From: Betaproteobacteria bacterium
Lineage (GTDB): Bacteria; Pseudomonadota; Gammaproteobacteria; Burkholderiales; SG8-41
Direction of reading: 5' to 3'
Length of the DNA stretch: 57,226 nt
Assembly: GCA_016192825.1 (NCBI GenBank)
Contig: JACPTK010000080.1
Location: 1 to 57,226 of the forward strand
Shown here one piece after another: positions 38,204 to 47,384 of this stretch. The notes beneath the pieces are model-generated. The model ran no database searches, was not told the origin of the DNA, and worked only from the letters and a program-made list of their open reading frames with translations. Positions within the stretch are counted from its first letter, which is position 1, and each line of letters begins with the position of its first letter. A program made the translations under genes and the position numbers.

Positions 38204-40867
38204 CTAGCCGGGCAGGGCGGTCTCTGTCTCTTTCAGTTTGGCGTCGGTCGTCGTCGCCGCTTCAGGCCCGCCGGTCTCGATTTGCACCAGGGGCTCCTCG
38301 CTCAAGGGCGCGAGCGGCTGACGCACACGCTTCGGACGCGGCGCCTGCGGCTGCTGCGGCGCTTCCTGCTGCACCGCCTTGACCTTGTCGGGATCGGACT
38401 CGACCTGCTGCAGGTCCGACGGCCATTCAATCTTGACCGGCATGGCCGGGGCGACCGCTGCCCGTGGCGTCTCGATCGGCGGAAATTCGCTTACTCGTTC
38501 GGTTTCGAAAGAGGATGACGGAGCGGGTGGCGCCTGCTCGGGCGCGCTGTACGGCGCGGAAACATTCGTCATCGCAGCAGCGGTCACCGGGGCCACCGGG
38601 GCAGCCACGAATTCCGCCGCGGGCGCGCTCTGCTCGGTGAAGGGCCTGTCCGCTTCGCGTTGAGCCTGCGGCGCACGCGCCGGCTGAGTGCCTCCTGCAT
38701 CCGTCTGCCGATGCTCGTGCCGGTCGCGTCCTCCCCGGCGCCGCCGTCTGCCGCGGCCTTCGCGTTGCTCGCCGTGCTCGCGCGGTTGCTGCGGCTGCCC
38801 TTGTTCAGGAGGGCGGCCGGCTTCGGCAGGCGCAGGGCCGCGTGACTGCTGCTGTTGCGGGCGCTGTGTCTGGCCTTGTTGTTCTTGCCGGCGAAAGTCC
38901 GGACGTCGGTCTCCGCGGCGCTCCTGCTCGTGCCGGTGGCGGCCGTTATCGCGCTGCCTGCCCTGCTGGCGCTGTTCCTGGCGCTGTCGCGGGCCTCCGG
39001 GTTGCGCCGGGCGCTCCAATTCGCGGTCGCGACGTCCTGCGTCGCGGTCGCCGCGTTCGTGCCGGCTGCGGCGCGGAGTGCGCTCCGGGGCTGCCGGGGA
39101 GAGGGCCTCCGCGACGGGTTTGGGCGCTTCGGGCTTGCGTCTGAAAAAGCCGAAAATCTTGCCGATGATGGACGCGGATTCAGCCGTGCCGGCAGCGGGA
39201 ACGGCTTGTGGCGGCGGCTCGGCCCGTGCTTCCCTCGCCACCGGGACCGGCGCCGGCTGCTGCGGCGTGATGCCCTTGACCGCGGCTTCCTGCCGCGGCG
39301 CCGCGGCCTCGGCCGTTCCGGCCGGCGTCTTCTTTTCGTCTTCCGTTGGCGCCTCCACCAGGTTGTAGCTCGCCGGCAGCGGCTCGGTCTTGTTGAGGTC
39401 ATCGTGGCGCAAGCGCGTCACGGCATAGTTCGGCGTCTCGAGATGCACGTTGGGAATCAGCATCACCGAGACCCGGTGGCGCGCTTCGATGAGCTGCAGG
39501 TCGACGCGCTTCTCGTTGAGAAGGAAGGTCGCGACGTCCACCGGCACCTGGGCGTTGATCGCGCCCGTATTCTCCTTCATCGCCTCTTCCTGGATGATGC
39601 GCAGGATGTGCAGGGCGGTGGATTCGGTGCCGCGAATGTGCCCGGTGCCGTGGCAGCGGGGGCAGGGGGTGTGGGCGGTTTCCCCGAGCGAGGGACGCAG
39701 CCGCTGGCGCGACAGCTCCATCATGCCGAAGCGCGAGATCTTGCCGATCTGCACGCGGGCCCGGTCGTAGCGCAGCGACTCCCGCAGCCGGTTTTCCACG
39801 TCGCGCTGGTTGCGGGCGCTTTCCATGTCGATGAAGTCGATCACGATCAGGCCGCCGAGGTCGCGCAACCGCAACTGGCGCGCGACCTCCTCCGCGGCCT
39901 CGAGGTTGGTGCGAAAGGCCGTCTCCTCGATGTCGGACCCGCGTGTCGCCCGGGCGGAGTTGACGTCGATCGCGACCAGCGCCTCGGTGTGATCGAACAC
40001 GACCGCCCCGCCCGAGGGCAGGTTGACCGAGCGCGAATAGGCCGACTCGATCTGGTGCTCGATCTGGAAGCGCGAGAACAGCGGGACGTCATCGCGGTAG
40101 AGCTTGATGCGGTTGACGTTGTGGGGCATGACGTGGCCCATGAACTGCCGCGCCTGCTCGTAGATCGACTCGGTGTCGATCAGGATCTCGCCGATGTCCT
40201 GGTGGAAGTAATCGCGGATCGCGCGGATCACCAGGCTGGATTCCTGGTAGATCAGGAAGGCGCCGCTTTGCTGCTGCGCGGCGCCCTCGACGGCGTGCCA
40301 CAGCTGCAGCAGGTAATCGAGGTCCCAGGTGAGCTCCTCGGACGCGCGGCTGATCGCGGCGGTGCGGCCGATCACGCTCATGCCTTGAGGCACGGGCAGC
40401 TGATCGATCACGTCGCGCAGCTCGCTGCGGTCCTCGCCCTCGACGCGGCGCGAGACGCCGCCGCCGCGCGGATTGTTCGGCATGAGGACGAGGTAGCGCC
40501 CGGCGAGGCTGATGAAGGTGGTCAGCGCCGCCCCCTTGGTGCCGCGCTCGTCCTTGTCCACCTGGACGATCAGCTCCTGTCCCTCCGCGAGCGCGTCCTG
40601 GATGCGGGCGCGGCCGACGTCCACGCCGGGCTTGAAGTAGGCGCGGGCGACTTCCTTGAAGGGGAGGAAGCCGTGGCGCTCGGCCCCGTAGTCCACGAAG
40701 GCGGCCTCGAGGCTGGGCTCGATGCGGGTGATGACCCCCTTGTAGATGTTGCTCTTGCGCTGTTCCTTGCCGGGGAATTCGATGTCGAGATCGACGAGTT
40801 TCTGACCGTCGACGATGGCGACGCGCAGCTCTTCCGCCTGCGTCGCGTTAAACAACATGCGTTTCAT
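38204..40867 (-). CDS. rne: Ribonuclease E
   Basis: An 887-residue RNase E. The N-terminal half has the S1 domain ([22 protein letters not shown]), the 5'-sensor/RNase H-like parts and the DNase I-like catalytic region with [11 protein letters not shown]. The zinc-link [12 protein letters not shown] is intact. The C-terminal ~350 residues are low complexity, rich in Arg, Gln, Pro and Ala, as expected for the unstructured degradosome scaffold. The enzyme starts mRNA decay and matures rRNA and tRNA. ATG 40867 chosen by family start (MKRMLFNAT). It is divergent from rluC with a 448-bp gap that likely includes its long regulatory leader. Confidence 0.96.
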   Translation of the reverse strand: MKRMLFNATQAEELRVAIVDGQKLVDLDIEFPGKEQRKSNIYKGVITRIEPSLEAAFVDYGAERHGFLPFKEVARAYFKPGVDVGRARIQDALAEGQELIVQVDKDERGTKGAALTTFISLAGRYLVLMPNNPRGGGVSRRVEGEDRSELRDVIDQLPVPQGMSVIGRTAAISRASEELTWDLDYLLQLWHAVEGAAQQQSGAFLIYQESSLVIRAIRDYFHQDIGEILIDTESIYEQARQFMGHVMPHNVNRIKLYRDDVPLFSRFQIEHQIESAYSRSVNLPSGGAVVFDHTEALVAIDVNSARATRGSDIEETAFRTNLEAAEEVARQLRLRDLGGLIVIDFIDMESARNQRDVENRLRESLRYDRARVQIGKISRFGMMELSRQRLRPSLGETAHTPCPRCHGTGHIRGTESTALHILRIIQEEAMKENTGAINAQVPVDVATFLLNEKRVDLQLIEARHRVSVMLIPNVHLETPNYAVTRLRHDDLNKTEPLPASYNLVEAPTEDEKKTPAGTAEAAAPRQEAAVKGITPQQPAPVPVAREARAEPPPQAVPAAGTAESASIIGKIFGFFRRKPEAPKPVAEALSPAAPERTPRRSRHERGDRDAGRRDRELERPAQPGGPRQRQEQRQQGRQRDNGRHRHEQERRGDRRPDFRRQEQQGQTQRPQQQQSRGPAPAEAGRPPEQGQPQQPREHGEQREGRGRRRRRGGRDRHEHRQTDAGGTQPARAPQAQREADRPFTEQSAPAAEFVAAPVAPVTAAAMTNVSAPYSAPEQAPPAPSSSFETERVSEFPPIETPRAAVAPAMPVKIEWPSDLQQVESDPDKVKAVQQEAPQQPQAPRPKRVRQPLAPLSEEPLVQIETGGPEAATTTDAKLKETETALPG

Positions 40868-41315
40868 CGTTATCTTCTCCCGCGCTCGTACACGGGATGG
40901 GCAAACCACGGGGCCTGCGATCAGGCAGGCGGCGCCAACTGGATCAAGGGCGTGGCGTCAGCATGGAGGACATGAATATCCGGATGTCTCGTGCGGTTTG
41001 CCGGCAGGACCCCGCGCGGGCGCGGGATCCGGGAATTCTCAGTGTGTCGTGAGCGCGTGTTTCGTCTAGTATCGCTACTTCTGCGTGGTGAGCGACATTA
41101 ACCATTTCCCGCAGCCTATTCGTAAACGGCCCAGCTTTCCTTGCAGCCACATGGCCTGAATTTACGAATTGCGCTGCGCGCGCCTCGCCAAGCGCATGCG
41201 CGGCCGCACCAGGTTCCGATGCAGAGCGCAAACCGGCTCGAGGGGACCGGGATTTGCGGAGCAATTCGCATCACGCCACCCGACCACAACGACGCGCGGT
41301 GAATAGTATAAACAA
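40868..41315. promoter_or_regulatory. rne–rluC divergent intergenic region (presumed rne leader)
   Basis: A 448-bp gene-free stretch between the divergent starts of rne and rluC. In enterobacteria rne has a long 5' leader that RNase E cleaves to control its own level; a similar role here is inferred from position and length only. One inverted repeat (TTCGTAAA at 41120-41127 and TTTACGAA at 41159-41166) could form a stem. No strong promoter match was found. Confidence 0.35.
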
Positions 41316-42275
41316 ATGAAAGGGTTAAGTAAAGAAACGGCGACCTGGCATGAGATCGCGCCGGAAGCCGCGGGTCAGCGCGTGGACAACTACCTGACCC
41401 GTTGGCTGAAAGGGGTGCCGAAGAGCCACATCTACCGCATCCTGCGCAGCGGCGAGGTCCGCATCAACAGCCGCCGGGTGGGCCCCGACTACCGGGTGCA
41501 GAGCGGCGACCGCCTGCGCCTGCCGCCGCTGCGGATCGCGAAACGGGCTGCCGCGCCAACGCCTCCGCCGGCGTTCCGGCTCAATGCTCCGGTTCTCTAC
41601 GAGGACGATGCCTTGCTCGTGATTGACAAGCCCGCGGGCGTCGCGGTCCACGGCGGCAGCGGCGTGAGCCGCGGCGTGATCGAGCAACTGCGCCTGGAGC
41701 GGCCCGAAGCGCGCTTTCTGGAGCTCGTCCATCGGCTTGACCGCGAGACGTCGGGGGTGCTGATGCTCGCCAAGCGGCGCTCCGCGCTCACCGCGCTGCA
41801 CCGGCAGCTGCGGGAAGGGCGGGTGAAGAAATTCTATCTCGTGCTGGTGCGGGGCGCCTGGACCGGCGGCAAACGCAGCGTCAGGCTGCCGCTGCACAAG
41901 CACGTACTGGCTTCGGGAGAACGCCGGGTGCGAGTCGGCAGCGATGGTCTGCCGGCCCACACGGTGTTCCGCATGCAGCGGAGCTGGAGCGGCTACAGCC
42001 TGCTCGAGGCGGAACTGAAGACCGGACGCACCCATCAGATCCGCGTCCACCTCGCGCACATCGGCTACCCGATCGCGGGAGACGACAAGTATGGCGATTT
42101 CGCGCTCAACAGGCTGCTGGCGCGGCACGGCCTGAAGCGGATGTTCCTGCACGCCTGCAGAGCCGTCATCGCCCATCCTCAAAGCAACGCCCTGCTGAAT
42201 CTGGAGGCGCCCCTGCCGGTCGAACTGAGGGCGTTCCTGGGGGCGCTCGATGCGGAGAAGGTTCCGGTTGGCTAG
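41316..42275 (+). CDS. rluC: 23S rRNA pseudouridine synthase RluC
   Basis: A 319-residue RluC/RluD-type enzyme. An S4 RNA-binding domain (HIYRILRSGEVRINSRRV) precedes the catalytic domain with D142 in HRLDRETSG. Later GRTHQIRVHLAHIGYPIAGD is also diagnostic. It isomerises specific uridines in 23S rRNA (955, 2504 and 2580 in E. coli). The gene order next to rne is conserved. Its stop codon TAG is the first three bases of a MITE-like element, so the last residues might be recent. Confidence 0.95.
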   Translation: MKGLSKETATWHEIAPEAAGQRVDNYLTRWLKGVPKSHIYRILRSGEVRINSRRVGPDYRVQSGDRLRLPPLRIAKRAAAPTPPPAFRLNAPVLYEDDALLVIDKPAGVAVHGGSGVSRGVIEQLRLERPEARFLELVHRLDRETSGVLMLAKRRSALTALHRQLREGRVKKFYLVLVRGAWTGGKRSVRLPLHKHVLASGERRVRVGSDGLPAHTVFRMQRSWSGYSLLEAELKTGRTHQIRVHLAHIGYPIAGDDKYGDFALNRLLARHGLKRMFLHACRAVIAHPQSNALLNLEAPLPVELRAFLGALDAEKVPVG

Positions 42276-42480
42276 CAGCCTTTCGGACTGGGTCCCATGA
42301 AAGGTCGGCGTGAACGCATGGCTAGTCGATTCCGGGTAGCTCGGAGCCGGCCGGCTGTAATGGGAGAGCGTGCTGTGCCGGGTCGTTCCATTCAGCAGTG
42401 TGTCGCCCGCCGGCACCGCAGATCAGGATGGCGGTCGCCTGCGAAAACCCGTGCGAAACCCAAAGTCCGACACACTGCTA
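42273..42480. mobile_element. 208-bp MITE-like element, TAGCAGCC...GGCTGCTA family
   Basis: Left end TAGCAGCCTTTCGGACT with the shared interior GGTCGGCGTGAACGCATGG. Right end AAGTCCGACACACTGCTA at 42463-42480. Flanked by CTAG on both sides (CTAG at 42272 and 42478), consistent with a CTAG or TA target duplication. It contains an inner CAGCAGTGTGTCG that can pair with the right end. It supplies the stop of rluC and any start codon of the HAD gene. Confidence 0.8.
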
Positions 42481-43130
42481 GACGGTTCGAGCTGCTGGTG
42501 TTCGATTGGGACGGCACGCTGATGGATTCGGCCGCCGCGATCACGGAGTCGTTGCAGGCAGCGTGCCGGGACCTGGACCTGCCGGTGCCCAGCGAGGAGC
42601 GCGCGCGCTACGTCATCGGGCTGGGGCTCAACGACGCTATGTCACACATCCTGCCCGGCCTCGCTCCAGCGCGTCATCAAGAGGTGGTGGCGCGCTACCG
42701 CGTCCATTTCCTGAAGCACGACCCCGACACCGGGTTGTTTCCCGGCGCGGCCGAAACGGTGGCGGGGCTCCACGAAGCCGGTTTTCTGCTGGCGGTGGCG
42801 ACCGGCAAGAGCCGCCGCGGCTTGGAACGGGCGCTCGCCGCCACGGGCCTCAAACCCTACTTTCATGCCACCCGCTGCGCCGACGAAGGGCATTCCAAGC
42901 CGCATCCCGGCATGCTGCTGGGGCTGATGGAAGAGCTGGGCGTCGTCAGCGATCGCACGTTGATGATCGGCGATACCACGCACGACCTGGAAATGGCCCG
43001 CGCGGCCGGCGTGGCGAGTCTCGGCGCCGCTTACGGGGCGCACGCCAGAGAGGCGCTGCTCGAGCATGGGCCGCTGGCCTGCGTGGAGGACATCGGGAGC
43101 TTGCGCGCCTGGCTGCTGCATCACGCGTGA
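42297..43130 (+). CDS. HAD-family phosphatase (phosphoglycolate phosphatase-like), 5' end altered by a MITE
   Basis: A HAD hydrolase with motif I VFDWDGTLMDS, a helical cap, motif II region LAVATGKSRRGL, motif III lysine in EGHSKPHPGM and motif IV MIGDTTHDLEMA. It dephosphorylates small substrates. Native sequence begins right after the MITE at RRFELLVFDWD, and no ATG lies between. Either translation starts inside the element (ATGs at 42297, 42318, 42360) and adds ~60 foreign residues, or at GTG 42498, which would remove part of the first strand. The rluC–HAD–sppA order is conserved in betaproteobacteria, so the gene itself is ancestral. Confidence 0.8.
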   Translation: MKGRRERMASRFRVARSRPAVMGERAVPGRSIQQCVARRHRRSGWRSPAKTRAKPKVRHTARRFELLVFDWDGTLMDSAAAITESLQAACRDLDLPVPSEERARYVIGLGLNDAMSHILPGLAPARHQEVVARYRVHFLKHDPDTGLFPGAAETVAGLHEAGFLLAVATGKSRRGLERALAATGLKPYFHATRCADEGHSKPHPGMLLGLMEELGVVSDRTLMIGDTTHDLEMARAAGVASLGAAYGAHAREALLEHGPLACVEDIGSLRAWLLHHA

Positions 43131-43220
43131 GGCTGCAGGTCCAGTCCGGGCGCGGGAGCGTCGGAAGGCGGTAAAATAGCGGCGGTCATGCTGTCTGGCC
43201 ACGCATAAAGGACGACGATC

Positions 43221-44180
43221 ATGGCGGAACTGGAACCGGGCGGGTCCGGAGCGAGTTGGGAGCGGCAGACGCTGGAGAAAGTCGCCCTGGCGGCCATCCA
43301 GGAACAGCGGCGCGCGCGCCACTGGGGCATATTCTTCAAGCTGCTGCTGTTCATCTATCTGTTCGCGCTGCTGTTCGTCGGCATGGGCTGGATCGGGAAG
43401 AAGGAAGTCAGCCCCGGCAGGCACACCGCCCTGGTCGAGGTGCACGGCGTCATCTCTCTCAACAGCCCGGCCAGCGCGGAAAACATCAGCGCCGGGCTGC
43501 AGGAGGCCTTCAAGGACAAGCGCACCCAGGGCGTGATCCTGCGCATCAACAGCCCGGGGGGCAGCCCGGTGCAGGCGGGGCACATCAACGACGAGATCCG
43601 GCGCCTGCGCCTCAAGTACCCCGACATCCCGCTCTACGCGGTGGTCGAGGACATCTGCGCCTCCGGCGGCTATTACATCGCGGTGTCCGCCGACCGCATC
43701 TATGTGGACAAGGCGAGCATCATCGGATCGATCGGCGTGCTGATGGACGGCTTCGGCTTCACCGGGACGATGGAGAAGCTCGGCATCGAGCGCCGGCTGC
43801 TCGCGGCGGGGGAGAACAAGGGTTTTCTCGACCCGTTTTCCCCGATACTCGAATCCCAGAAGGATCACGCCCAGCAGATGCTGGGCCAGATCCACCAGCA
43901 GTTCATCAGCGTGGTGCGTCAGGGCCGCGGCAAGCGGCTGAAGGAGACGTCCGACATGTTTTCCGGCCTGTTATGGGTTGGCCAGAAAAGCATCGAGCTC
44001 GGTCTCGCCGATGCGCTCGGCAGCGTCGAATACGTTGCGCGCGAGGTGATCAAGGCCGAGGACATCGTGGACTTCACGCCGCGGGAGAATGTTGCCGAGC
44101 GTCTGGCGAAGCGCCTCGGTGCCGGGATGGGCGAGGCGATCGCGCGTTTCGGCGGGCTGGGCGGCTTGCAGATCCGCTAG
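43221..44180 (+). CDS. sppA: Signal peptide peptidase SppA-type S49 serine protease
   Basis: A 319-residue membrane protease of the short (36K-type) SppA group. One N-terminal membrane span (LLLFIYLFALLFVGMGW) follows a ~50-residue cytoplasmic start. The protease core has VILRINSPGGSPVQAG, the serine in CASGGYYIAV and the lysine in VDKASIIGSIGVL, forming the Ser–Lys dyad. It degrades leftover signal peptides in the inner membrane. A GAC-GATC leader and good spacing precede ATG 43221; only one membrane segment is present. Confidence 0.93.
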   Translation: MAELEPGGSGASWERQTLEKVALAAIQEQRRARHWGIFFKLLLFIYLFALLFVGMGWIGKKEVSPGRHTALVEVHGVISLNSPASAENISAGLQEAFKDKRTQGVILRINSPGGSPVQAGHINDEIRRLRLKYPDIPLYAVVEDICASGGYYIAVSADRIYVDKASIIGSIGVLMDGFGFTGTMEKLGIERRLLAAGENKGFLDPFSPILESQKDHAQQMLGQIHQQFISVVRQGRGKRLKETSDMFSGLLWVGQKSIELGLADALGSVEYVAREVIKAEDIVDFTPRENVAERLAKRLGAGMGEAIARFGGLGGLQIR

Positions 44181-44200
44181 CAGGGCTTCACGACGCCCTT

Positions 44201-44926
44201 TCAGGAATTGCCGCGGTAGAGGAGGAACACGACGAGCCGCCGGTCGAGCGCCGGCGGCTTTTTTTTCCACTGGGCGACGGCGCGTGTCACCACGGACTCG
44301 GTGGGCAGCGTGAGATCGGCCGCAATGCAGAGCAGGGTGTCGCCGCGGCAGTGTTCAAGCAGCGCGTTCAGCAGCGCGGCGTTGCGGTAAGGCGTTTCGA
44401 TGAAGATCTGGGTCTCGGTCTGCGCCCGCGTTTCGATATCCTTGAGCTTGTGCGCGCGCCGCGTCCGGTCCACGGGCAGGTAGCCGTGGAACGCGAAACG
44501 CTGACCGTTCATGCCGGATGCCATCAACGCAAGCAGGAGTGACGAGGGGCCGACAAGGGGTACCACCCGCACGCCAGATTCGTGCGCGCGCCGCACCAGC
44601 CTGGCGCCGGGATCGGCCACCGCCGGGCAGCCCGCTTCGGACATCAACCCGCAGTTCTCGCCCTTCAGCAGCAAGTCGAGCAGGGGTTCGATATCCGCTT
44701 CGCTCGTGTGTTCGTCGAAAAGGTGAAAACTGATCTCCTGCAGCGGACAGGAGTGATCGACGGCCTTCAGGAATCGGCGCGCCGACTTGGCATTTTCCAC
44801 GATGAAAGTGCGCAGGCCGCGCACGGCGTCGACGGTGGCGGGAGGAAGCAGCGATCGTGGGTCTTCGCCGCCCAAGTCGACCGGGAGCAGGTACAACGTT
44901 CCCTTTGCCGCGCCCGCTTCAGACAA
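44201..44926 (-). CDS. RsmI-like SAM-dependent methyltransferase
   Basis: A protein of ~241 residues of the tetrapyrrole methylase fold, RsmI-like group: GTLYLLPVDLGG at the start, LMSEAGCPAVADPGARLV with the SAM-loop, and VVPLVGPSSLLLALMASG. RsmI proper 2'-O-methylates C1402 of 16S rRNA; this shorter branch is commonly encoded next to maf in betaproteobacteria and its target is less sure. The likely start is TTG 44926, inside the end of maf; a longer frame to 44980 would overlap maf even more. Its 3' end contains the terminator for the facing sppA gene. Confidence 0.85.
   Translation of the reverse strand: MSEAGAAKGTLYLLPVDLGGEDPRSLLPPATVDAVRGLRTFIVENAKSARRFLKAVDHSCPLQEISFHLFDEHTSEADIEPLLDLLLKGENCGLMSEAGCPAVADPGARLVRRAHESGVRVVPLVGPSSLLLALMASGMNGQRFAFHGYLPVDRTRRAHKLKDIETRAQTETQIFIETPYRNAALLNALLEHCRGDTLLCIAADLTLPTESVVTRAVAQWKKKPPALDRRLVVFLLYRGNS
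44236..44266 (+). terminator. Intrinsic terminator for sppA, inside the facing gene
   Basis: GCCGCCGG (44236-44243), 7-base loop, CCGGCGGC (44251-44258), then eight T. On the plus strand this is a textbook rho-independent terminator 56 bp after the sppA stop. The same bases encode KKKPPALDRR of the RsmI-like protein on the minus strand, where the T-run lies on the wrong side and should not terminate. Confidence 0.8.
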
Positions 44927-45503
44927 GGGCGACGCCTTCCTTTCTGAGCATGGCCGCCAATTGCACGAGCGGCAGGCCAATCAGAGCGCTGGGGTCGTCC
45001 CCGACCACGCGCTCGACGAGCACGATGCCGAGCCCCTCGATCTTGGCGCTGCCCGCGCAATCGTAGGGCCGCTCGATCTCGAGATAGCGCTCGATTTCAC
45101 CGTCGCTGTAATGGCGGAAGTGCACGGTGGTCGGCACGTCCGTCGCCTGCAGGGTGTCGCTCGCCGTATTGAGCAAGGCCAGCGCGGTATGGAACACCAC
45201 GCGCTGGCCGCGCATCGCCCTGAGCTGGGCCAGCGCGTTTTCATGGTTGCCGGGCTTGCCGAGGGTCACGCCGTTGAGGGTCGCGACCTGGTCGCAACCG
45301 ATCACCAGCGACCGGGGGCATGCCGCGGCGATCGCCCGCGCCTTGGCCTGGGCAAGCCGCAGCGCCGTTTCGTGCGCCGTCTCTCGCGGCAGGGCGGTCT
45401 CGTCGACCGCGGGGCTTTTAACCTCGAATGGCAGCCGCAGGCGCGCCAGCAAAGCGCGGCGGTACGAAGACGTCGAAGCGAGAACGATGCGGGGGGAATT
45501 CAA
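44919..45503 (-). CDS. maf: Maf family nucleotide pyrophosphatase
   Basis: A 194-residue Maf protein. The N-terminal ASTSSYRRALLARLRLPFEV is the Maf signature, followed by LVIGCDQVATLNG with a catalytic aspartate. It hydrolyses modified nucleoside triphosphates such as m7GTP (YceF branch, fitting its place next to yceD–rpmF–plsX). It is divergent from yceD; the promoter of that gene at 45558-45586 lies 55 bp away. Overlaps the start of the RsmI-like gene. Confidence 0.93.
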   Translation of the reverse strand: MNSPRIVLASTSSYRRALLARLRLPFEVKSPAVDETALPRETAHETALRLAQAKARAIAAACPRSLVIGCDQVATLNGVTLGKPGNHENALAQLRAMRGQRVVFHTALALLNTASDTLQATDVPTTVHFRHYSDGEIERYLEIERPYDCAGSAKIEGLGIVLVERVVGDDPSALIGLPLVQLAAMLRKEGVALV

Positions 45504-45557
45504 GTCCGGATGGTATTGCTAAGTCTCTGCCAAAATTGGTTTTTCTGCAAAAATTTT

Positions 45558-45586
45558 TTGACAGGGCAGGGCAAAAATACTATCAT
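45558..45586 (+). promoter_or_regulatory. Near-consensus sigma-70 promoter for yceD–rpmF–plsX–fab
   Basis: The -35 box TTGACA (45558-45563) and -10 box TATCAT (45581-45586) are separated by exactly 17 bases. Transcription should start at about 45592-45594, only 2-4 bases before the yceD ATG at 45596, so the first mRNA would be essentially leaderless. Confidence 0.8.
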
Positions 45587-45595
45587 GCGCGGCCT

Positions 45596-46090
45596 ATGAC
45601 TGTCATTGACAGTCTGGAATTCGCCCGGACCGCCCAGACCTTGAGCGGCAACCTGCCGGTGCCGGAGCTGGCGCGATTGCGGGACAGCCTGTTCGACGAC
45701 AGCGGCGAGGTCCGGTTCGAAGTCAGAGGCGCTCGTGATGCGCGCCGCCGACCGGTCCTGGCGCTCGACATCAGCGGTGTGCTGCACCTCCGCTGCCAGC
45801 GCTGCCTCGGGATGATGGACTACCCGCTGCGAATTTCGAACACCCTGCTGCTGGTCAGCGCCGGGGAGGCCGCTGCGGAAAGCCTCGACGACGGAGAATC
45901 CGAGTGGATTGAGGCCAGCGTCTCGCTCGACGTGGCAAGCCTGGTCGAGGATGAAATCATACTGGGCCTCCCGTACGCGCCGAGGCACGGTGAAGGTCAG
46001 TGCGGGCACGAGGGCACGAGCGCGAAGGCGGACAACGCCGGGAATGCGGCGTTTACCCGGCTCGCTGCGCTGAAACGGAACAGCAACTGA
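45596..46090 (+). CDS. yceD: YceD/DUF177 family protein
   Basis: A 164-residue DUF177 protein, usually found before rpmF, with the conserved cysteine pair in [10 protein letters not shown] and [14 protein letters not shown] near the end. In E. coli and plants it is tied to 23S rRNA accumulation. Starts [12 protein letters not shown], as in other betaproteobacteria. The predicted transcription start lies 2-4 bases before this ATG. First gene of the large fatty-acid/ribosome cluster. Confidence 0.92.
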   Translation: MTVIDSLEFARTAQTLSGNLPVPELARLRDSLFDDSGEVRFEVRGARDARRRPVLALDISGVLHLRCQRCLGMMDYPLRISNTLLLVSAGEAAAESLDDGESEWIEASVSLDVASLVEDEIILGLPYAPRHGEGQCGHEGTSAKADNAGNAAFTRLAALKRNSN

Positions 46091-46109
46091 AACGCAAGGA
46101 GCAACCGAC

Positions 46110-46289
46110 ATGGCAGTACAGCAGAACAAGAAATCCCCTTCGAAGCGCGGCATGCACCGCTCGCACGACGCGCTTTCCAACCCACCGCTGGCGCTCGAGC
46201 CAACCACCGGCGAATTGCACCTGCGGCACCACATCAGCCCGACCGGCTATTACCGCGGCAAGAAAGTCATCAAGACCAAGGGCGAATAG
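46110..46289 (+). CDS. rpmF: 50S ribosomal protein L32
   Basis: A 59-residue L32 with the typical basic start [20 protein letters not shown], then [20 protein letters not shown] and the closing [14 protein letters not shown]. The zinc-binding cysteine form is absent, as in many proteobacteria. It sits 19 bp after yceD with an AAGGAG site upstream and precedes plsX, the conserved order that ties ribosome and lipid synthesis. Confidence 0.97.
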   Translation: MAVQQNKKSPSKRGMHRSHDALSNPPLALEPTTGELHLRHHISPTGYYRGKKVIKTKGE

Positions 46290-46367
46290 GCGTTTGCCGG
46301 ACGCCGTACAATCACGGGCAGCGCGCCGCCCCGCCGCGAGGACGCGCGCCGTGGAGGAGAGTTGCGG

Positions 46368-47384
46368 ATGGATGTGAGGGTTGCCATCGACTGCATGGGT
46401 GGCGATCACGGCGCGCACGTCACCGTGCCCGCCGCTTTGAGCGTTCTTCGCAACGACCCCTCGGTCTCCTTCATCCTGGTGGGCCGGCAGGAAACCCTTG
46501 AGCGCGAGCTGGCGCGGGGCGGCCCGGCGCCGGAGGGGCGCATCCAGGTCCGGCATGCAAGCCAGATGGTCGAAATGGACGAGGCGCCGGCAACCGCCCT
46601 GCGCGGCAAGAAGGATTCCTCGATGCGAGTGGCGATCGACCTCGTCGAGCAGGGGGAGGCGGGCGCCTGCGTCAGCGCGGGCAACACGGGGGCGCTGATG
46701 GCGATCTCGCGTTTCGTGCTGGGAATGCTCCCCGGAATCGACCGGCCGGCGATCGCCACCCTGCTGCCGACGCTCAAGGGCCACACCCATATCCTGGACC
46801 TCGGCGCGAACGTCAACTGCGCCCCGGAGCACCTGCTGCAATTCGGCATCATGTGCGCCGAGCTGGTGAGCTCGGTGGAGGGCAAACAGCGCCCCACGGT
46901 GGGGCTGCTCAATATCGGCGTCGAGAACATCAAGGGCAACGAGCAGGTGAAACAGGCTGCAGAACTCATGCGTACGAGCGACCTCAACTTCCACGGTTTT
47001 GTCGAGGGCGACGACATCTACAAGGGGACGACCGACGTCGTGGTGTGCGACGGCTTCGTCGGCAACGTGGCGCTGAAAACTTCCGAGGGGCTGGCGCAGA
47101 TGCTCGCCACCTACCTGCGCGAGGAATTCGGGCGCAATGCGTTCACCCGGCTTGCCGGTCTGGTGGCGCTTCCCGTAATCAACGCCTTCAAGGACCGGGT
47201 CGACCACCGCCGCTACAATGGCGCGAGCCTGCTCGGTCTGCGCGGCATCGTCGTCAAGAGCCACGGCTCGGCCGATGCGTTTGCCTTCGCGTTCGCCATC
47301 CAGCGCGCGGTGGAGGCAGCGCGGAGCGGCGTGCTTGCGCACATCGCCGAGCGCATGGCGGCCATCCACAAGAACGCGGCATGA
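46368..47384 (+). CDS. plsX: Phosphate acyltransferase PlsX
   Basis: A 338-residue PlsX, which makes acyl-phosphate from acyl-ACP for phospholipid synthesis. It has the N-terminal [11 protein letters not shown], the central [12 protein letters not shown] and [14 protein letters not shown], and [18 protein letters not shown] 46368 is selected because GGAGGAG (46353-46359) sits at proper distance. Its stop overlaps the start of fabH (ATGA). Confidence 0.97.
   Translation: MDVRVAIDCMGGDHGAHVTVPAALSVLRNDPSVSFILVGRQETLERELARGGPAPEGRIQVRHASQMVEMDEAPATALRGKKDSSMRVAIDLVEQGEAGACVSAGNTGALMAISRFVLGMLPGIDRPAIATLLPTLKGHTHILDLGANVNCAPEHLLQFGIMCAELVSSVEGKQRPTVGLLNIGVENIKGNEQVKQAAELMRTSDLNFHGFVEGDDIYKGTTDVVVCDGFVGNVALKTSEGLAQMLATYLREEFGRNAFTRLAGLVALPVINAFKDRVDHRRYNGASLLGLRGIVVKSHGSADAFAFAFAIQRAVEAARSGVLAHIAERMAAIHKNAA

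Noticed and set aside
38855-40975. 706-residue open frame on the plus strand across rne
   Set aside because: It is the antisense of rne, whose catalytic and zinc-link motifs are clear. High GC leaves long open shadow frames; the plus-strand translation has no recognisable domain.
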